Part shown: positions 1-5,841 of the stretch, piece by piece | How positions within the stretch are numbered: position 1 is the first letter of the stretch | How the letters are laid out: each line of letters begins with the position of its first letter | From: Chryseobacterium gleum | GTDB lineage: Bacteria; Bacteroidota; Bacteroidia; Flavobacteriales_D; Crocinitomicaceae | Assembly (NCBI GenBank): GCA_943326825.2 | Contig: CALPUT020000174.1 | Location: 1-5,841 of the forward strand | Direction: 5' to 3' | Length of the DNA stretch: 5,841 nucleotides | Translations under genes and position numbers: made by a program | The notes under the pieces: model-generated | What the model saw: the letters and a program-made list of their open reading frames with translations, nothing else | Told to the model about the DNA's origin: nothing | The model's database searches: none

Positions 1-983
1 AACAATTGTTCTAAACTTTGAATACTTTCAATGTTTTCATTTTCCTCAACAACAATTAATTCTGCTAAATCAGACAACACAGAAACTTTTTGGTAATTAT
101 CTAGTTTATTTTTAATATCCAAAATTGAACCTTTTAAGGTTATCAACTTTCTAAAAACAGGAATTTCAATTGGATCTATTTTAACGTTTCCATTATCAAA
201 ATCTACTATTACAATTTGTTTCATATCTGATTTTTCACTAAAACTCATTGGAATAGGTGAACCACAATAACGAATATGCTCACTACCGACTATTTGTGGT
301 CGATGTATATGTCCCAAAGCAACATAATGTGCTTTATCTCCAAAAACATTTGCTTCTATACTCGCTTGATTTCCTATTTGAATTTCTCTTTCACTTTCTG
401 AAATTGATACACCTTGCACAAACAAATGTCCCATCATCACAAAGGGTAGATTTGAAAAATTCGCAGAATAATAAGAATTTATAGATTCAAAATAGTTTCT
501 CAAACCAATTCGCATTTGGGAGATTTTATCATCATATGTTTCACCTGCAACAGATTGACGAATATCTTTATCTCTCAGATATGGAACAGCAGCAATTACT
601 AATCTTTCATCATTCTTTTCAACCTCAATAAACAATTCAGAAATCTCAACTGGAGCCCCTCCAACAATTTTAACATCTAAAATTTCCAATAACTCTTTTG
701 GGGCATTTAAAACTTGAACCGAATCATGATTTCCTCCTGTTAGAATAACTTTGCAATCTAATTTTACCATTCGTTTTAAAAACAAATAATATTGTCTCAT
801 AGCTTGCTGAGAAGGATTGGCTTGGTCAAAAAGATCTCCAGACATCAATAATACATCTATTGATTGTTTTTCAATTAGCTCAATTAACCAATCAAAAAAC
901 ATATTCATATCCTCTGAAAAATCAATTCTTGAAAGTTGCTTTCCAATGTGCCAATCGGAAGTATGTAGAATTTTTATACTCAT
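1..983 (-). CDS. sbcD: Exonuclease subunit SbcD (Mre11-type), 3' end cut by window edge
   Basis: SbcD is the metallophosphoesterase subunit of the SbcCD complex, the bacterial Mre11-Rad50 counterpart, a metal-dependent nuclease that cuts DNA ends and hairpins in the cytoplasm. I translated the minus strand by hand from the ATG at 983-981; the frame stays open for 327 codons to the window edge. The phosphoesterase motifs appear in order: DWHIG (10-14, family form DxH), GDLFD (49-53), GNHD (84-87), GH (185-186) and GHIH (224-227), followed by RYCGSPIPMSFSE (238-250), typical of SbcD. The start fits because the family begins MKILHTSDWHxGK and no in-frame ATG lies in the gap upstream. Family proteins are roughly 400 residues, so only part of the C-terminal domain (from about 275) is missing. 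The rest of the gene, and possibly sbcC, should lie beyond the left edge. It starts 58 bases after the preceding gene with no terminator between, so co-transcription is possible. Identity is very secure; the missing end is only a window effect. Confidence 0.96.
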   Translation of the reverse strand, partial: MSIKILHTSDWHIGKQLSRIDFSEDMNMFFDWLIELIEKQSIDVLLMSGDLFDQANPSQQAMRQYYLFLKRMVKLDCKVILTGGNHDSVQVLNAPKELLEILDVKIVGGAPVEISELFIEVEKNDERLVIAAVPYLRDKDIRQSVAGETYDDKISQMRIGLRNYFESINSYYSANFSNLPFVMMGHLFVQGVSISESEREIQIGNQASIEANVFGDKAHYVALGHIHRPQIVGSEHIRYCGSPIPMSFSEKSDMKQIVIVDFDNGNVKIDPIEIPVFRKLITLKGSILDIKNKLDNYQKVSVLSDLAELIVVEENENIESIQSLEQL

Positions 984-1041
984 TTTATATATTGAGGAAT
1001 AATCAATACATAAATTTAATAAAAGATTTAGGATTATATCT

Positions 1042-2826
1042 TTACTTTTTTGACTTCTTCTTATTTGGTTTACCTTCCATTAAATTCAAAACACTTAAAT
1101 CTCCTTTTCCATATTTTGTATTCCCACTTAAAACAGAATAATATATTGTTGGTACAAGTAAGACATTTGCAATATTCCAAACTACTTTTTGTTTAACGAT
1201 CATCTTATTAAAATAGAATGCGTCGTCAAAAGTTTTCACAGATTTTACATCTACATATTTTTTATCATCTTCTAAAACATCTTCACCATTCACAGGAAAG
1301 GTATATTTTTTTGGCCTTCCACTATTCGGATCGAAAATAGCGTACTCAATAACTTCTTTATTATCTACAGCTTTATCTTCCATTTCTTCCTGACCGTAAA
1401 TGACATAAAATTTATTGAATTTTTGAATGATATTTAAATCCATTATATCTGTTCCATCATACGTAATACTCCTATCAATACTAGATGTCCACATAATTTG
1501 TCCATTTTCAGAAAATCGAATTGCAGAAACATTATTTTTTTCACAATAAAAATCTGTTTTATATTCATTTCTACCATCCAATCCGCTTGAGCTAGTAATT
1601 TCGTTATAATTATATTTTCGAGTGAAAAACAACACTACACTTTCATCTTCCATCAAAAAAATATTTTCGATATCAAATCTTGTATTAAGTTCCTCTTCTG
1701 TAAGTTGTTTAATCGGGTCTTTCGAATTTTTTCTTCCTCCTTTACTTTTAGGGAATAATTTATTTAAAGAAGACTTTTCAAAATAGGTATATTTCAAAGG
1801 ATTATTAACCAAAGTGTCATTATCAACTTCAGTGTAAAAAATTCCTTGCTTATCAACACCTGATGGATCTTTTTGTAAATCCCCAAAAAATCCATAAAAT
1901 TTAGTTTTATTAGGCGTTACAACAAAATTAAAATCTGTTATTATTTTTTGATTGTCTTTCATCTCAATACAAATCTGCTTCTTTAGAGTGGGATTAACAA
2001 CCATTACAAGTAAAGATGACTTTAATCTTTTGTTATACTTAATAACTTGATCCTCTTTTGAAATTGAAATTTTAGAACGAATATAAATATTCCCATCATT
2101 TCCAAGTTCATATAACCCATATTGACCATTCAAATGTAATTCACTATTTATTGGGAAAACAACTCGATCCTTATTTTTAGTAACTAATTGACTATTTAAA
2201 ACTTGATAATTAAAAACACATTTTCTATCTTTTTCATAAATCTCTGAACCAATTACGATTCCACCATTTTCTTTATTCGAAAATACAACGAGGGTTGTTG
2301 GGCTAAAATCTGACTGTCTTTCATCAACAGGTTGACTTGAACAATAAATTTGAGTTAAAGATTTATCTCTTTCCAACCCCACTTTAAATGACTCAACATA
2401 AAGGATTTCAGTTTTTATCGTATCTGTATTTATCAACTTCTTCCAAAAAACCAATATTCGATCATTTAAGACTATTGTTTTGAAATAATTTAAGGAATCA
2501 TAGTCTTTTTTTGAACTTTTATTTTCTGCAAATCCCTTTAAATTAACAAAAGCTGTTTCAGCCATTGTCTTTTTATTGTGAGCAATTAATTTAACTTTTT
2601 CATTTGAATGTAATTTACTTTTAGCATAATTTACATTTAATGAATAAATAAATTGATCATTCGAATTAATAAAACCATTAAAAAAACCATCTTTATTATT
2701 TGCGTATTTATATTGATCAGACCAGCTAAATTCAAAATACTGAGCAAAAGAGGAACTTGAAATTAATAAAAATAAAATCAAGAAGATACATTTAGAAAAC
2801 GATACTAATTTATTGTAATTATTCAT
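1042..2826 (-). CDS. Secreted or periplasmic protein of unknown function, 594 aa, possible beta-propeller
   Basis: I do not recognise a named family. Residues 1-28 form a clear Sec signal peptide: basic start, hydrophobic core CIFLILFLLISSSSF, and a likely cleavage at A28|Q29. C13 is not in a lipobox, so it is not an obvious lipoprotein. The mature protein has many short beta-strand-like segments separated by polar loops (for example ILVFWKK 124-130, TLVVFSN 178-184, GNIYIRSKI 245-253, SVVLFFTRKY 396-405, NKFYVIYGQE 471-480). This, with phrases such as SENGQIMWTSSID (439-451), suggests a beta-propeller-like fold, which is inference only. A moderately hydrophobic stretch at 548-566 and a lysine-rich tail (586-594) end the protein; no type IX secretion C-terminal signal is evident. 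The ATG lies 46 bases after the stop of the OmpA-family gene with no terminator between, so the two are probably one operon and this protein probably acts in the same envelope compartment. No Shine-Dalgarno sequence is seen, as usual in Bacteroidota. Confidence 0.85.
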   Translation of the reverse strand: MNNYNKLVSFSKCIFLILFLLISSSSFAQYFEFSWSDQYKYANNKDGFFNGFINSNDQFIYSLNVNYAKSKLHSNEKVKLIAHNKKTMAETAFVNLKGFAENKSSKKDYDSLNYFKTIVLNDRILVFWKKLINTDTIKTEILYVESFKVGLERDKSLTQIYCSSQPVDERQSDFSPTTLVVFSNKENGGIVIGSEIYEKDRKCVFNYQVLNSQLVTKNKDRVVFPINSELHLNGQYGLYELGNDGNIYIRSKISISKEDQVIKYNKRLKSSLLVMVVNPTLKKQICIEMKDNQKIITDFNFVVTPNKTKFYGFFGDLQKDPSGVDKQGIFYTEVDNDTLVNNPLKYTYFEKSSLNKLFPKSKGGRKNSKDPIKQLTEEELNTRFDIENIFLMEDESVVLFFTRKYNYNEITSSSGLDGRNEYKTDFYCEKNNVSAIRFSENGQIMWTSSIDRSITYDGTDIMDLNIIQKFNKFYVIYGQEEMEDKAVDNKEVIEYAIFDPNSGRPKKYTFPVNGEDVLEDDKKYVDVKSVKTFDDAFYFNKMIVKQKVVWNIANVLLVPTIYYSVLSGNTKYGKGDLSVLNLMEGKPNKKKSKK

Positions 2827-2872
2827 ATAAAAACTGAAGAATTGTGAATATATAACCTCTAAATTTCACTAA

Positions 2873-5188
2873 TTATTTAGTCGTTTTAACTAATTTGATT
2901 TCCACCTTTCTGTCTGCTTGTTTCATTTCCTCAGTATACGAACCTTTATGAATAGATTTTGTCTCACCATAATAGTATATTGAGATATTCTTTTCATCAA
3001 ATTTGTAATAATCAACTAATTTTCGTTTAATTGTTTCTGCGCGTTTTTTAGATAGAATTAAGTTGTAATCCAAAGAACCATCTTGATCAGTATAGCCAAT
3101 CAACACAATTGTTAAACTCTCATTTTTAGGAAAAGCCTTTGTAAAATTATCCAACTTAACCTGCTCCTTATCTGTTAATGTAGCTTGATCAACATCGAAA
3201 AATACATCTAAATCTTTGATAATATTCTTGTCAGCTAAAATACTTGCCATCTCTTCTTTAGAAGTCACCATTTGCTTTCTTAAATCTATCGTCGGATTAT
3301 CTTTTACTTGTTGACCTGTGTTATTTGCATCTTTCTTTTCTTTTTCATTTTGAAGTTTCACTTTTTCAATGTTTGAAGAATCGATTGGACATCCATTATT
3401 ATAAACTGATCCTGAAACCACAGGACAACGATCTAAATTATTAGAAACACCATCGCCATCATCATCTAAACAACAACCGTGATTTTCAAAAGGACAACCA
3501 TTGTTCAACTCAATTCCTGGAACATCTGGACAACGATCTGCTGCATCAATAACCCCATCTTTATCTTTATCAGGACAACCATAATGAATTCCTAACCCTT
3601 TGTCGTCTGGACACATATCATTCATATCAACGATACCATCTTCATCTCTGTCAGGACATCCTCTTGTACCTATAGGACCTTTATCATAAATACAATTATC
3701 TTCTTTATCTATTATACCATCTCCATCAGTATCTGGACAACCATTGAATTCCGCTAAACCTGGATCATAAGGACAATTATCTTTGCCATCCGAAATTTTA
3801 TCAAAATCCCTATCTTCTGGAACTTTGTAAAAAACATTATATGATATACCAGTATAAAAACTTCTAACTAGAGAAGCTTTTTGCCCCCATAACATTGCTA
3901 GGTTATTAGAACCAACAAAAATTGATAATTTTTTATACTGAAAACGACCAGCGGCACCAGCATAAAACTTACCATTACCCATATGAGATAACGGCAATAA
4001 AATTGACCATTTATTTTTCTCAATTCTAGGTGTTACTGTCTGAATAAAAAAGTAACCTATTTTAGTTTTATCATTTTTTAAACTTAAAGGCAATGAAACA
4101 TTATAACTAACATAAAAATTCTTTTTAACATTTAAATCAAAACTAGCATGAAGCGAAGTAGGTAAATTCATTCTGAATTTAGATTCTTGATTAGCTGATT
4201 TTGAACTATTATTTTGCATACTATCTTTAATATAAGTAAAAGGAAAACTGATTAAAGTGTTTACATCTACAATATTCTGCACACCTGTTGTTAAGGAAGG
4301 ATTTACAAAATTATGATAAATAGTGTCTTTCATATATCTAACCCATCCAATATCGGTAATTGAACCTGAAATCTTCCATTTGTATTTATTGATATCATAC
4401 CTAACATTTCGTTTTGCTCCATCCATTTCATAATATTGATCTTCATAGTTTGGTCTAAACTCATATGTAAAACCCAAATCTAAACCTAGACCTCTATTTT
4501 TATATTTCAATTGATTCTTTGAATAACTTCTACCAAAATCAGCATCAACATCAGTCATTTTGACTTGAGAATTTGAACTATCAGTAAAATATTCATTACC
4601 ACTATTTATATATAAATATTTTGAATCAGTCCCATTTAGAATCTTAAAAGAACCTCCTACTTTCAAGAATGTTGATTGACGATCAAAAATAGTTCGTGCA
4701 TATGTGAAATTATGCTCAGTAAAATTCATTGATGTAATGGCAATACCTGCCATACTTTGTTGAGAATTCAATACATTTTTCTTATAATCTTCTACCGAAT
4801 TTTGAGACCAGACAGTAGGTAAACCAACTAAATTATCAAACGATCTTATTCGAAATGAATAAGCTAAAGCATTTTGATGATTTAATTCAAATTTTATATT
4901 TAATAAATCATTTGTTCGATAACTATTTTTGTAGCCATTATTTTTTGTTGCAATGTATTTTGAATCAGTACCATAAAAAATATAATCTTGAGAACAAAAA
5001 TTACTAATTCTAGAAAGGTTAGAATTTGAACTTATAGCGAATTTTGTCTTTGAATCAACAATTGATGACGGATTATAAGAAGCCAAATTAGAACTTACAA
5101 AATTATCTGAAACTATACCGGTGTATGCTTGTTGAGCAGAGAGATTAATTGAAATTATTAGAGTTAAAATTAGGAAAATAATTCTCAT
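2873..5188 (-). CDS. OmpA-family outer-membrane protein with TSP3 repeats, 771 aa
   Basis: This is probably an outer-membrane protein that anchors the membrane to peptidoglycan. Residues 1-18 are a signal peptide with likely cleavage at A18|Q19. Residues about 20-455 are rich in alternating aromatic and polar strands and look like a beta-barrel region; the early NPSSIVDSKTKFAISS segment (39-54) resembles the Bacteroidota DUF5723 type, from memory only. Residues 459-601 hold five TSP3-type acidic repeats (pattern DxDxDGxxDxxDxCP...NGCP), expected to bind calcium. A charged linker (about 602-640) leads to an OmpA C-terminal domain (about 655-768) with VFFDVDQATLT, GYTDQDGSLDYN and LSKKRAETIKRKL. 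D701 and R716 match the positions that bind diaminopimelate in OmpA domains, and ADRKVEI (758-764) is the usual closing strand. The start is fixed by the signal peptide. It is the first gene of a likely operon with the 594-residue gene, behind a promoter-like element. The domain calls are secure except for the N-terminal family name. Confidence 0.93.
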   Translation of the reverse strand: MRIIFLILTLIISINLSAQQAYTGIVSDNFVSSNLASYNPSSIVDSKTKFAISSNSNLSRISNFCSQDYIFYGTDSKYIATKNNGYKNSYRTNDLLNIKFELNHQNALAYSFRIRSFDNLVGLPTVWSQNSVEDYKKNVLNSQQSMAGIAITSMNFTEHNFTYARTIFDRQSTFLKVGGSFKILNGTDSKYLYINSGNEYFTDSSNSQVKMTDVDADFGRSYSKNQLKYKNRGLGLDLGFTYEFRPNYEDQYYEMDGAKRNVRYDINKYKWKISGSITDIGWVRYMKDTIYHNFVNPSLTTGVQNIVDVNTLISFPFTYIKDSMQNNSSKSANQESKFRMNLPTSLHASFDLNVKKNFYVSYNVSLPLSLKNDKTKIGYFFIQTVTPRIEKNKWSILLPLSHMGNGKFYAGAAGRFQYKKLSIFVGSNNLAMLWGQKASLVRSFYTGISYNVFYKVPEDRDFDKISDGKDNCPYDPGLAEFNGCPDTDGDGIIDKEDNCIYDKGPIGTRGCPDRDEDGIVDMNDMCPDDKGLGIHYGCPDKDKDGVIDAADRCPDVPGIELNNGCPFENHGCCLDDDGDGVSNNLDRCPVVSGSVYNNGCPIDSSNIEKVKLQNEKEKKDANNTGQQVKDNPTIDLRKQMVTSKEEMASILADKNIIKDLDVFFDVDQATLTDKEQVKLDNFTKAFPKNESLTIVLIGYTDQDGSLDYNLILSKKRAETIKRKLVDYYKFDEKNISIYYYGETKSIHKGSYTEEMKQADRKVEIKLVKTTK
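2885..3226 (-). other. OmpA C-terminal peptidoglycan-binding domain region
   Basis: Encodes residues 655-768 of the OmpA-family protein. The TDxxG...N..LS..RA signature is intact (T700, D701, G704, N709, L712, S713, R716, A717), and R760 precedes the last strand. In characterised OmpA domains the equivalents of D701 and R716 contact the diaminopimelate of the peptide stem, so binding is expected to be functional. Confidence 0.88.
3386..3814 (-). repeat. Five in-frame TSP3 repeats within the OmpA-family gene
   Basis: This stretch encodes residues 459-601. It consists of five units of exactly 27 residues (459-485, 486-512, 513-539, 540-566, 575-601), each beginning with an acidic DxDxD-type loop and ending GCP. 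The units are degenerate at DNA level. Between the fourth and fifth units an 8-residue insert, FENHGCCL (567-574), breaks the register and adds two adjacent cysteines. TSP3 repeats are known to bind calcium and form a stiff spacer; here they would separate the barrel from the peptidoglycan-binding domain. Confidence 0.9.
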
Positions 5189-5266
5189 GATTTATTATAA
5201 TAAATGTAAAAGCTAAATAACAAAATAGCAACACACAAAATTAATTAAAAAATTAAATTGATAGAA

Positions 5267-5294
5267 CAAACCTATTTTTAATTTCAAAATCAAA
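5267..5294 (-). promoter_or_regulatory. Bacteroidota-type promoter candidate for the OmpA-family operon
   Basis: On the minus strand TAGGTTTG (5274-5267) matches the Bacteroidota -7 consensus TAnnTTTG exactly. A TTTG (5294-5291) lies 16 bases upstream as a possible -33 element, slightly closer than the usual spacing. Transcription would begin near 5260 and give a leader of about 70 bases before the ATG at 5188. It lies downstream of the terminator at 5331-5360, which fits an independent transcription unit. The call rests on the motif and position alone. Confidence 0.45.
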
Positions 5295-5330
5295 TAAATT
5301 TAAGGAAAAATAATTAGAATTAGTAGAAGC

Positions 5331-5360
5331 AAAAAAACCTCCTGATAATCAAGAGGTTTT
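5331..5360 (-). terminator. Intrinsic terminator closing the tRNA/repeat region
   Basis: Arms 5334-5344 and 5350-5360 form an 11-bp stem on the minus strand with one G.U pair and a five-base loop (5345-5349), followed by a run of seven T (minus strand of 5337-5331). The sequence AAAACCTC...GAGGTTTT is a classic terminator shape. It separates the RNA genes on the right from the OmpA-family operon on the left, and differs in sequence from the two hairpins inside the tandem repeat. Confidence 0.85.
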
Positions 5361-5370
5361 AAAATTAAAG

Positions 5371-5455
5371 TGATCCCAATTAGAGAAAGTTCGAACAAAA
5401 TACTTGAAAACATTTCTTCGATTTTGAATTTTACGAAAGAATGAGAAGCAGTATG
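5371..5455 (-). pseudogene. Decayed tRNA-Arg-like copy 2
   Basis: On the minus strand this 85-base segment follows the order of the intact tRNA-Arg: a 5' part with CTCA at the D-arm position, AATTCA at the position of the anticodon stem, TTTTGTTCGAA at the T arm, and GGGATCA at the 3' end. D arm, anticodon arm and acceptor stem no longer pair properly, and about 11 extra bases sit mainly around the T arm. It is about 90 percent identical to the other decayed copy. Derivation from tRNA-Arg is inferred from collinear anchors and position; a tRNA 3'-end scar left by an integrated element is the main alternative. Confidence 0.4.
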
Positions 5456-5464
5456 AAAATGATG

Positions 5465-5514
5465 AAAAAAACAAAATGGGAAACATTCTGATTCTGTTTC
5501 CCGTTCTGATTTTT
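5465..5514 (-). terminator. Terminator-like hairpin inside repeat unit 1
   Basis: Arms 5472-5485 and 5495-5508 pair over 14 bases on the minus strand with one A.C mismatch and one G.U, around a nine-base loop (5486-5494). Seven T follow (minus strand of 5471-5465). It is a diverged copy of the hairpin after tRNA-Arg at 5610-5663: the shorter loop and the mismatch in the middle of the stem should weaken it. Confidence 0.7.
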
Positions 5515-5515
5515 G

Positions 5516-5600
5516 TGATCCCAATGAGAAATATTTCGAACAAAATACTTGAAGATATTTCTTTGATTTTGAATTTATTGAAAGAATGAGAAGCAGAATG
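5516..5600 (-). pseudogene. Decayed tRNA-Arg-like copy 1
   Basis: Read on the minus strand, the first 14 bases (5600-5587) compare with the tRNA-Arg 5' end, sharing TTC, G and CTCA in register. AATTCA follows at nearly the same distance as in the tRNA, then TTTTGTTCGAA and GGGATCA. Acceptor bases 2-7 could still pair using wobbles, but the first pair, D arm and anticodon arm are lost and the length is 85 instead of 74. It lies directly between the tRNA-Arg terminator and a second terminator-like hairpin, as a duplicated tRNA-plus-terminator module would. Not expected to make a working tRNA. Origin is inferred. Confidence 0.42.
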
Positions 5601-5609
5601 AGAATGATG

Positions 5610-5663
5610 AAAAAACAAAACGGGAAACAACCTCATTCTGATTCTGTTTCCCGTTCTGTTTTT
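5610..5663 (-). terminator. Intrinsic terminator of tRNA-Arg
   Basis: Arms 5616-5629 and 5645-5658 form a 14-bp stem on the minus strand with a single G.U pair and a 15-base loop. Flanking A and T runs can add five more pairs, and six T follow (minus strand of 5615-5610). The hairpin begins one nucleotide after the discriminator base of tRNA-Arg. The mirrored A/T runs mean it could also act weakly on the plus strand. Confidence 0.85.
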
Positions 5664-5664
5664 G

Positions 5665-5738
5665 TGATCCCGTTTGGATTCGAACCAAAGACCTATTCAT
5701 TAGAAGTGAATTGCTCTATCCAGCTGAGCTACGGAACC
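5665..5738 (-). tRNA. tRNA-Arg (anticodon UCU)
   Basis: A complete 74-base cloverleaf decodes AGA. Acceptor GGTTCCG pairs with CGGGATC (two G.U pairs), the D stem is GCTC/GAGC, the anticodon stem ATTCA/TGAAT encloses the loop CTTCTAA, and the T stem TTTGG/CCAAA encloses TTCGAAT. The anticodon TCT is at plus coordinates 5702-5704. The discriminator is A and the 3' CCA is not encoded (the next bases are CAC), so it must be added after transcription. Its 5' end lies 17 bases from the T run of the terminator after tRNA-Pro. Confidence 0.97.
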
Positions 5739-5755
5739 GTTTATAAATAAAAGGT

Positions 5756-5784
5756 AAAAAAAAAGGGATGACTTCTCATCCCTT
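5756..5784 (-). terminator. Intrinsic terminator between tRNA-Pro and tRNA-Arg
   Basis: A perfect 9-bp stem (5763-5771 with 5776-5784; minus strand AAGGGATGA and TCATCCCTT) with a four-base loop is followed on the minus strand by a run of T (nine A at plus 5756-5764, the inner two also in the stem). It begins one nucleotide after the tRNA-Pro discriminator base. It may terminate transcription or act partly as a 3'-end processing signal that allows read-through to tRNA-Arg. Confidence 0.85.
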
Positions 5785-5785
5785 G

Positions 5786-5841
5786 TCGGGGTGGCAAGAT
5801 TCGAACTTGCGACCTCCTGGTCCCAAACCAGGCGCGATGAC
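5786..5841 (-). tRNA. tRNA-Pro (anticodon UGG), 5' part beyond window edge
   Basis: The 3' 56 bases are present. The anticodon stem CCTGG/CCAGG encloses TTTGGGA with anticodon TGG (plus 5823-5825), so it reads CCA and probably other proline codons. The variable region is AGGTC, and the T stem GCAAG/CTTGC encloses TTCGAAT. The acceptor 3' strand is CACCCCG with discriminator A, which would pair with the usual CGGGGTG start. CCA is not encoded. The acceptor 5' strand and most of the D arm are cut off by the right window edge. Confidence 0.95.

Larger units (their letters stand above)
5370..5663 (-). repeat. Direct tandem repeat, two units (145 and 149 bp), downstream of tRNA-Arg
   Basis: Units 5370-5514 and 5515-5663 align along their whole length. 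By hand I count about 13 substitutions and three small indels (1, 6 and 1 bases), so roughly 90 percent identity. Each unit begins on the plus strand with GTGATCCC, which recurs a third time at 5664-5671 as the 3' end of the intact tRNA-Arg gene. Read on the minus strand, each unit is a terminator-like hairpin followed by a decayed tRNA-Arg-like sequence. With 5189-5369, which holds a promoter candidate and a terminator, this accounts for the whole gene-free stretch between tRNA-Arg and the OmpA-family gene. Open frames through the repeat do not look like genes. Confidence 0.9.

Noticed and set aside
257..1141. Three short plus-strand open frames (257-484, 817-1002, 860-1141)
   Set aside because: They lie opposite sbcD and the end of the 594-residue gene, have no family resemblance or signal, and are explained as antisense shadows of well-supported genes.
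1042..1200. Possible type IX secretion C-terminal sorting domain on the 594-residue protein
   Set aside because: The end of the protein is a hydrophobic stretch followed by a lysine-rich tail and lacks the usual glycine and lysine pattern of those domains.
5241..5256. AT-only inverted repeat TTAATTAAAAAATTAA upstream of the OmpA-family gene
   Set aside because: Easily expected by chance in such AT-rich DNA, with no second copy or operator context.
5300..5636. Two minus-strand open frames of 74 and 95 codons across the tandem repeat
   Set aside because: They overlap each other, run through terminator hairpins and tRNA-like sequence, and show internal similarity only because the DNA repeats. 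The indels between units shift the frame, so no protein is being conserved.
5370..5663. CRISPR-like array
   Set aside because: Only two long units of about 145-149 bp, with no short repeats, no unique spacers and no cas genes.
1..5841. Mobile element, integrase or transposase remnants
   Set aside because: No such coding sequence or terminal inverted repeats were seen; all three protein genes are intact as far as the window shows.

Overview
The window looks like an ordinary chromosomal segment of an AT-rich member of the Bacteroidota, most likely a Flavobacteriia-type organism. The evidence is the low GC content, the absence of Shine-Dalgarno sequences in front of the genes, signal peptides ending in A|Q, an OmpA/TSP3 outer-membrane protein of the Bacteroidota style, a TAnnTTTG-type promoter element, and tRNA genes without an encoded CCA. 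Everything supported lies on the minus strand, so transcription runs from right to left.

From right to left: the 3' part of a tRNA-Pro(UGG) gene enters from the right edge. It is followed after one nucleotide by a strong intrinsic terminator, and then by a complete tRNA-Arg(UCU) gene. Downstream of tRNA-Arg (5370-5663) is a direct tandem repeat of two units, 145 and 149 bp. Each unit combines a terminator-like hairpin with a sequence that is collinear with the tRNA-Arg gene but strongly decayed. A different terminator (5331-5360) closes this RNA region.

Next comes a promoter-like element and a two-gene envelope set. The first gene encodes a 771-residue outer-membrane protein with an N-terminal barrel-like region, five TSP3 calcium-binding repeats and a C-terminal OmpA peptidoglycan-binding domain. 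Forty-six bases later starts a 594-residue secreted or periplasmic protein of unknown function, rich in beta-strand-like segments. After a further 58 bases begins sbcD, the nuclease subunit of the SbcCD complex, whose 3' end is cut by the left window edge. The three genes may share one transcript, but a functional link between sbcD and the envelope genes is not evident.

The strongest candidate for something unusual is the array of tRNA-Arg, terminator, decayed tRNA, terminator, decayed tRNA, terminator. I see no mobile element, CRISPR array, defence system or other clearly new system.
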